Source: Candidatus Jorgensenbacteria bacterium (GTDB lineage Bacteria > Patescibacteriota > Minisyncoccia > UBA6257 > GWB1-50-10). Taken from it: a stretch of 39,837 nucleotides of DNA. Made by a program: the position numbers and the translations under genes. The stretch's first letter is position 1. Each line of letters begins with the position of its first letter. The notes under the pieces are model-generated. The model did not search any database. It was not told the origin of the DNA and worked only from the letters and a program-made list of their open reading frames with translations. This document shows positions 35,652 through 39,837 of this stretch, piece after piece. The stretch spans positions 1 to 39,837 of the forward strand of contig DRGK01000017.1 in NCBI GenBank assembly GCA_011050075.1, read 5' to 3'.

Positions 35652-36293
35652 GTGAATAAAATAGATGATTTAGCAAAACTGGAGCAGGAGATGGCTGTTG
35701 ATGAATCTTTACCGCTTCGCGAAGCGAATTTAGTGTTCGGAGAAGGAGATCCGGAACAAGGTATTATGTTTATTGGCGAAGGTCCCGGATACCATGAGGA
35801 CAAACAGGGTCGACCTTTTGTCGGTCGCGCGGGTCAACTTCTGGACATACTTATCAGAGACGCTCATTGGAAGCGGGAAGGGGTGTATATTACGAATATT
35901 ATCAAGCATCGACCACCGAATAACCGCGATCCATTGCCGAACGAGATTGAGGCATACAAACCATACCTTACCCGCCAGATCAAAATTATTGATCCTAAAG
36001 TCATTGCCCCGCTCGGCAGGTTTGCTATGAATTACTTCATTCCTGATGCAAAGATATCCAAGGACCGTGGCAAAATATTTTGGCTTAACGATACTATTGT
36101 AATGCCTTTGTACCATCCAGCCGCGGCACTTCGTTCCACACAGGTTAAGAAAGACTTGGAACTGGACTTCAAGAAACTTGAACAGGTAGTGGAACGATAT
36201 GATGAGTTTGTAGAGGAGCATCGCAAGAAGCGCGCAGAACAGAAGAATGTTTCCTTAACTAATTCAGAGAAAACAGAACAACCACTACTTTAA
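35652..36293 (+). CDS. Family-4-like uracil-DNA glycosylase without Fe-S cysteines
   Basis: IMFIGEGPGYHEDKQGRPFVGRAGQLLD; VYITNIIKHRPPNNRDPLPNEIEAYKPYLTRQI; MPLYHPAAALR; GTG start. Confidence 0.88.
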   Translation: MNKIDDLAKLEQEMAVDESLPLREANLVFGEGDPEQGIMFIGEGPGYHEDKQGRPFVGRAGQLLDILIRDAHWKREGVYITNIIKHRPPNNRDPLPNEIEAYKPYLTRQIKIIDPKVIAPLGRFAMNYFIPDAKISKDRGKIFWLNDTIVMPLYHPAAALRSTQVKKDLELDFKKLEQVVERYDEFVEEHRKKRAEQKNVSLTNSEKTEQPLL

Positions 36294-36295
36294 CT

Positions 36296-38032
36296 ATGGA
36301 AATTACCGAAGCAGTACAAGGGTTTAATAAAAAGTATGAGCCGCGCACGGTTGCACCGAGTAACCAATATGTACTGTTGCGATTTGCAGAGGTGCTGCGA
36401 GAGGTGTTAGGTAGTACATCGGAAGTTGGAAACATGAACGAACCCCCAATGCATGTCGGAGCCGACGTTGCTATATCTATTGGTAATCCTAAGTTGGCGC
36501 GCAATATTGCAGAACGCATTACAGAACGCCATGAAACATACCTTGATAAGGTTGTCGCAGAAGGTCCGTTCGTCAATGTATGGTTTAACAAGGAGAAGCT
36601 CATTACCGAAACGCTCACCGTGGTGCAGGAATTAAGAGATATGTTTGGAACGAGTGATGTATGTGGAGGTATGAAGACACTTATTGAGTACTCTTCACCG
36701 AATATTGCGAAGCCGATGAGTGTTGGGCATTTGCGTTCAACTATCATCGGAGAGTCACTTGCACGTATCTATGAGGCGACAGGATACACTGTGTTTCGCG
36801 AAAATTATCTCGGCGATTGGGGTACGCAGTTCGGTAAGTTGATATACGCATACCAGACTTGGGGGGATATAAAGGAAGTAAAGCATAAACCAATACAAAC
36901 ACTGAAAGATCTGTACGTCCAGTTTCATGAAGAATCAGAGCAGGACGGAACGCTCAATGACAAAGCGCGCGATATATTCAAGCGTTTGGAAGGAGAAGAC
37001 GGTACATTACTGCGGTTATGGAAACAGTTCCGTGATATGAGTGTTACAGCATTTGAGTCTGTTTATAAACGGCTCGGCATTGTTTTTGATAACTACGACG
37101 GTGAGAGTTATTACCGTGATGTTGCTGAGGAAACCATTAACGAATGCCTCAAGCGCGAGATATGTATGTACGGTGAGGGCAATGCCGTTGTTGCGGAAAT
37201 CGATAATCTTCCGACGTTCTTATTAAAAAAACAGGATGGTGCAACACTATATCTTTCACGAGACATAGCAGCGCTGCGAAAGCGTGTGACTGCGTTTGAG
37301 CCGCATAGTTTGCTGTACGTTGTGGGAAGCGAGCAGACATTGCATTTCCGGCAATTGTTTGCGCTTGCTAAGCGATTAGGGTATCTGGATAGCGTAAGAG
37401 CAGAACATATCCTGTTTGGTTTGGTTATGTTGGGGGGGAAGCGTATGTCAACGCGCAAGGGTTCAAGTGTGTCGCTTGAGGAGCTACTGGATAAGTCCGT
37501 AGTAAAGGCGCAGGAAATTCTGTTGAAGAAAAACTCGGAGCTTTCCAAACGTGAACAAAACCTTCTCGCTGAGATGGTAGGTATCGGTTCGGTTGTGTAC
37601 AGTGATCTGCGTCAGTCACGTGAGCGTACTATTTCGTTTGACTGGGATAAAATGCTCAACCTTGAAGGGGGGAGTGCCGTGTATTTGCAGTACACGTACG
37701 CACGTGCTCGTTCGGTGCTTCGCAAAGCAGGGAATAAAGTCCATGTTCCAGAGCAGGTACGGTGGGAGGAAAATATAGAGTTTCAACTTGTACGCAAACT
37801 TTCTTTTTTCCCGTTCGTAGTACAGGAAGCGCAGCGTCGCAATGCACCGCATCTTATTTGTACATACTTGGAAGAACTTGCACGGCAATTTAATGCATTC
37901 TATAACGATATACCAATTTTAAAAGCAGAAGGTGGTCTGCGCAGCACGCGATTGGCACTTACGAGTGCCATCGCGATTACTATCCAAAATGGACTGACGC
38001 TTCTTAATGTAGGTGTTCCGGAAAAAATGTAG
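36296..38032 (+). CDS. argS: Arginyl-tRNA synthetase
   Basis: SPNIAKPMSVGHLRSTIIGESLARIYEATGYTVFRENYLGDWGTQFGKLI; GGKRMSTRKGSSVSLEELLD. Confidence 0.96.
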   Translation: MEITEAVQGFNKKYEPRTVAPSNQYVLLRFAEVLREVLGSTSEVGNMNEPPMHVGADVAISIGNPKLARNIAERITERHETYLDKVVAEGPFVNVWFNKEKLITETLTVVQELRDMFGTSDVCGGMKTLIEYSSPNIAKPMSVGHLRSTIIGESLARIYEATGYTVFRENYLGDWGTQFGKLIYAYQTWGDIKEVKHKPIQTLKDLYVQFHEESEQDGTLNDKARDIFKRLEGEDGTLLRLWKQFRDMSVTAFESVYKRLGIVFDNYDGESYYRDVAEETINECLKREICMYGEGNAVVAEIDNLPTFLLKKQDGATLYLSRDIAALRKRVTAFEPHSLLYVVGSEQTLHFRQLFALAKRLGYLDSVRAEHILFGLVMLGGKRMSTRKGSSVSLEELLDKSVVKAQEILLKKNSELSKREQNLLAEMVGIGSVVYSDLRQSRERTISFDWDKMLNLEGGSAVYLQYTYARARSVLRKAGNKVHVPEQVRWEENIEFQLVRKLSFFPFVVQEAQRRNAPHLICTYLEELARQFNAFYNDIPILKAEGGLRSTRLALTSAIAITIQNGLTLLNVGVPEKM

Positions 38033-38130
38033 TGGGTGGGGAATGTTGTTAAATATAGAAAAAGAACATGGGTGGATAACATGTTGACAAGTTAATAGGT
38101 AAAACACAATTTTTCGCATGAATAAAGAAT

Positions 38131-38160
38131 TACTCGCCATAAAATGGCGAGTATTTTTAT
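38131..38160 (+). terminator. Intrinsic terminator after argS
   Basis: tactcgccat-aaa-atggcgagta followed by tttttat. Confidence 0.88.
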
Positions 38161-38161
38161 T

Positions 38162-38189
38162 TTGACGTTATGGCCCGTGGTGGTACAAT
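38162..38189 (+). promoter_or_regulatory. Promoter of mraZ
   Basis: TTGACG (38162-38167) - 16 nt - TACAAT (38184-38189). Confidence 0.75.
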
Positions 38190-38200
38190 GAGACATGTAA

Positions 38201-38249
38201 GTGGGGAATTGTGGATAACTATGTGGATATAGGTTGAATCTGGGGATAA
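38201..38249 (+). promoter_or_regulatory. Repeat cluster in mraZ leader (MraZ-box- and DnaA-box-like)
   Basis: GTGGGGAATT GTGGATAACTAT GTGGATATAG ... TGGGGATAA; TGTGGATAA (38210-38218) is the complement of TTATCCACA. Confidence 0.55.
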
Positions 38250-38254
38250 ATACC

Positions 38255-38686
38255 ATGCTTTTAGGAGAGTTCAAACATAATCTAGATGATAAAGGTCGCA
38301 TCGCTATTCCGGCTAAGTTTAGGACTACATTAAGCGATGGTGCCATTATGACTAAGGGACTCGATGGGTGTCTCTTTATGTTCGGTTTATCGGAGTGGAA
38401 GATATTAGCAGAGAAACTAGTGAAGTTGCCGCTTGCGCAGTCAAACTCGCGAGCGTTTGCACGATTGATGCTTGCGGGAGCGGTTGATGCCCGCGTTGAT
38501 GTTCAGGGTCGTGTTTTGGTTCCCGATTACCTGCGTAAGTACTCGGAATTGAAGAAGCAGGTAATTATTGCTGGGTTGTACAACCGCATTGAGCTGTGGG
38601 ACGCAGACAGATGGGAGAAGTACAAGGAGAAGACTGAAGGATCTTCTGAAGAGATTGCAGAGCAGTTAAGTGAATTAGGCATTTAG
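38255..38686 (+). CDS. mraZ: MraZ transcriptional regulator
   Basis: MLLGEFKHNLDDKGRIAIPAKFRTTL; ARVDVQGRVLVPDYLRKYSEL; start refined from 38234. Confidence 0.94.
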   Translation: MLLGEFKHNLDDKGRIAIPAKFRTTLSDGAIMTKGLDGCLFMFGLSEWKILAEKLVKLPLAQSNSRAFARLMLAGAVDARVDVQGRVLVPDYLRKYSELKKQVIIAGLYNRIELWDADRWEKYKEKTEGSSEEIAEQLSELGI

Positions 38687-38690
38687 GTGC

Positions 38691-39611
38691 ATGCACCAAC
38701 CTGTTCTTTTACATGAAGTTATGGAAGTACTGCAGCCACGCCAGGGAATGTTTTACATTGATGGAACAATTGGCAGTGGCGGGCACGCATCTTCAATTAT
38801 TGAACAAATTGCGCCGAAGGGTACGTTACTAGGAATTGACCGTGACCCGAGTTCTGTTTCTAGTGCTAAAGAATATATTTCACACGTTGTTGCAGAACAA
38901 GAATTGGATGTTGCGGTAACAATACGTGAAGGGAACTTTGGAGGGTTGGCACAAATTATATCTGAGTACGGGGAGCGCAAAGCAGATGTATTGCTGATTG
39001 ATCTTGGATTTTCATCGGACCAGCTCATTTCTGGTAAGGGATTTAGTTTTCGAAAAGATGAACCATTGATCATGCGGTATGACGGTGATGCAGGAAAAGA
39101 AACAGCCGCACAGGTAGTTAATGGATACCCCGAAGCGAAGCTTGCAGAGGTACTGAAAGAGTATGGCGGGGAACGGTCCGCGCGCCGTATAGCACGAAGC
39201 ATTGTACGTACGAGAAGAAAGAATCGAATACGTACCACCGGTGAGCTTGTTGAGGTCATTAATGAAGCGTTGTCGGGTATGTATCGACCAAAACTTCATC
39301 CTGCAACGCGTACGTTTCAAGCACTTCGCATATTGGTGAATCGTGAGCTTGAGAACTTGGAACAGCTGCTCAATGATATACCGAATATAGTTGCGCCGGG
39401 CGGTAGAGTCGCGATTATATCATTCCATTCTTTAGAAGACAGATTAGTGAAACAACGATTTAAAGCATTGGCATCTACGGCTGGTGCAGTACTACTCACA
39501 AAAAAACCTATTACCCCGAGCGAAGGAGAGGTAAAACGCAACCCGCGTAGCCGCTCAGCAAAGTTAAGAGCTATTACATTAAAACCTTCCGCCAAAGGCG
39601 GAAAAACCTAA
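38691..39611 (+). CDS. rsmH: 16S rRNA (cytosine(1402)-N(4))-methyltransferase
   Basis: HQPVLLHEVMEVLQPRQGMFYIDGTIGSGGHASSI; DLGFSSDQL; HPATRTFQALRILVNRELENLEQLL; IISFHSLEDRLVKQRFK. Confidence 0.96.
   Translation: MHQPVLLHEVMEVLQPRQGMFYIDGTIGSGGHASSIIEQIAPKGTLLGIDRDPSSVSSAKEYISHVVAEQELDVAVTIREGNFGGLAQIISEYGERKADVLLIDLGFSSDQLISGKGFSFRKDEPLIMRYDGDAGKETAAQVVNGYPEAKLAEVLKEYGGERSARRIARSIVRTRRKNRIRTTGELVEVINEALSGMYRPKLHPATRTFQALRILVNRELENLEQLLNDIPNIVAPGGRVAIISFHSLEDRLVKQRFKALASTAGAVLLTKKPITPSEGEVKRNPRSRSAKLRAITLKPSAKGGKT
39587..39603. repeat. Palindrome in the 3' end of rsmH
   Basis: TTCCGCC-AAA-GGCGGAA. Confidence 0.75.
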
Positions 39612-39622
39612 AACCTCTATAT

Positions 39623-39837
39623 ATGACTATTATTAAACCAGACCAGTATAAATCACTATTCACGTTTCTTGCTCAACTACTCATACTTGTTGTTCTCGGC
39701 GGCGTGCTTTACATTTATCAATACAACATTGTTGCTGATAACCGCTACGAAATAGAATACTTGCAGGAGCGCATAGCGCATTTGCAGGTGGTAAATGCCG
39801 AGCTTGAAAACGAACTGTATGAGCAGGTTGATCCGAA
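39623..39837 (+). CDS. FtsL-like small bitopic protein, truncated by window end
   Basis: MTIIKPDQYKSLFTFLAQLLILVVLGGVLYIYQYNIVADNRYEIEYLQERIAHLQVVNAELENELYEQVDP; TM plus coiled coil right after rsmH. Confidence 0.65.
   Translation, partial: MTIIKPDQYKSLFTFLAQLLILVVLGGVLYIYQYNIVADNRYEIEYLQERIAHLQVVNAELENELYEQVDP

Noticed and set aside
35730-36221. 163-aa - strand ORF
   Set aside because: Antisense shadow of the UDG gene.
38084-38108. TTGACA possible promoter upstream of the argS terminator (small RNA)
   Set aside because: No convincing -10 and no conserved structure; too weak to call.
1-39837. CRISPR array, rRNA, transposase or prophage genes
   Set aside because: No regularly spaced repeats, no rRNA-like sequence, and no transposase, integrase or phage structural motifs seen among the ORFs.

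Overview
This 39.8 kb window looks like chromosomal core from a reduced-genome bacterium, most likely Patescibacteria/CPR (Parcubacteria-like) judging by gene content and domain trimming. The taxonomic call is inference. Almost everything is on the + strand: the alaS 3' end; tsaC; a degenerate FtsA-like gene; the infA-rpmJ-rpsM-rpsK-rpsD-rpoA-rplQ-rplM-rpsI block; murA; two separate mreB paralogs; a delta'-like clamp-loader gene; frr-rseP; proS; mreB-mreC-mreD-PBP2; greA-lysS-serS; an FtsQ-like gene; a pilin-like gene; a CIRCE-controlled hrcA-grpE-dnaK-(membrane protein)-dnaJ operon; rplJ-rplL; tRNA-Val(CAC); a family-4-like UDG; argS; and the start of a dcw cluster (mraZ-rsmH-ftsL). Only two convincing genes are on the - strand: a multi-TM protein and tig. 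There is no CRISPR array, rRNA or recognisable transposon. The points most worth a second look are: (1) a two-gene, AT-rich, translationally coupled insert pairing a membrane-anchored FTP/PepSY-type propeptide lacking a peptidase domain with an M64-like HExxH metallopeptidase; (2) -10 elements 6-11 nt from start codons at many genes, implying widespread leaderless transcription, with long leaders mainly at rplJ (L10 leader plus attenuator) and mraZ (repeat-rich leader); (3) a cysteine-free family-4-like UDG that cannot hold the usual Fe-S cluster; (4) trigger factor without its PPIase domain, ProRS with a short Cys-rich segment in place of the editing domain, AlaRS without C-Ala, and RpoA with a Lys tail in place of alpha-CTD; (5) a perfect 19-bp palindrome over a divergent promoter; (6) palindromic elements inside coding sequences; (7) an unknown membrane protein between dnaK and dnaJ; (8) a cluster of DnaA-box/MraZ-box-like repeats upstream of mraZ.
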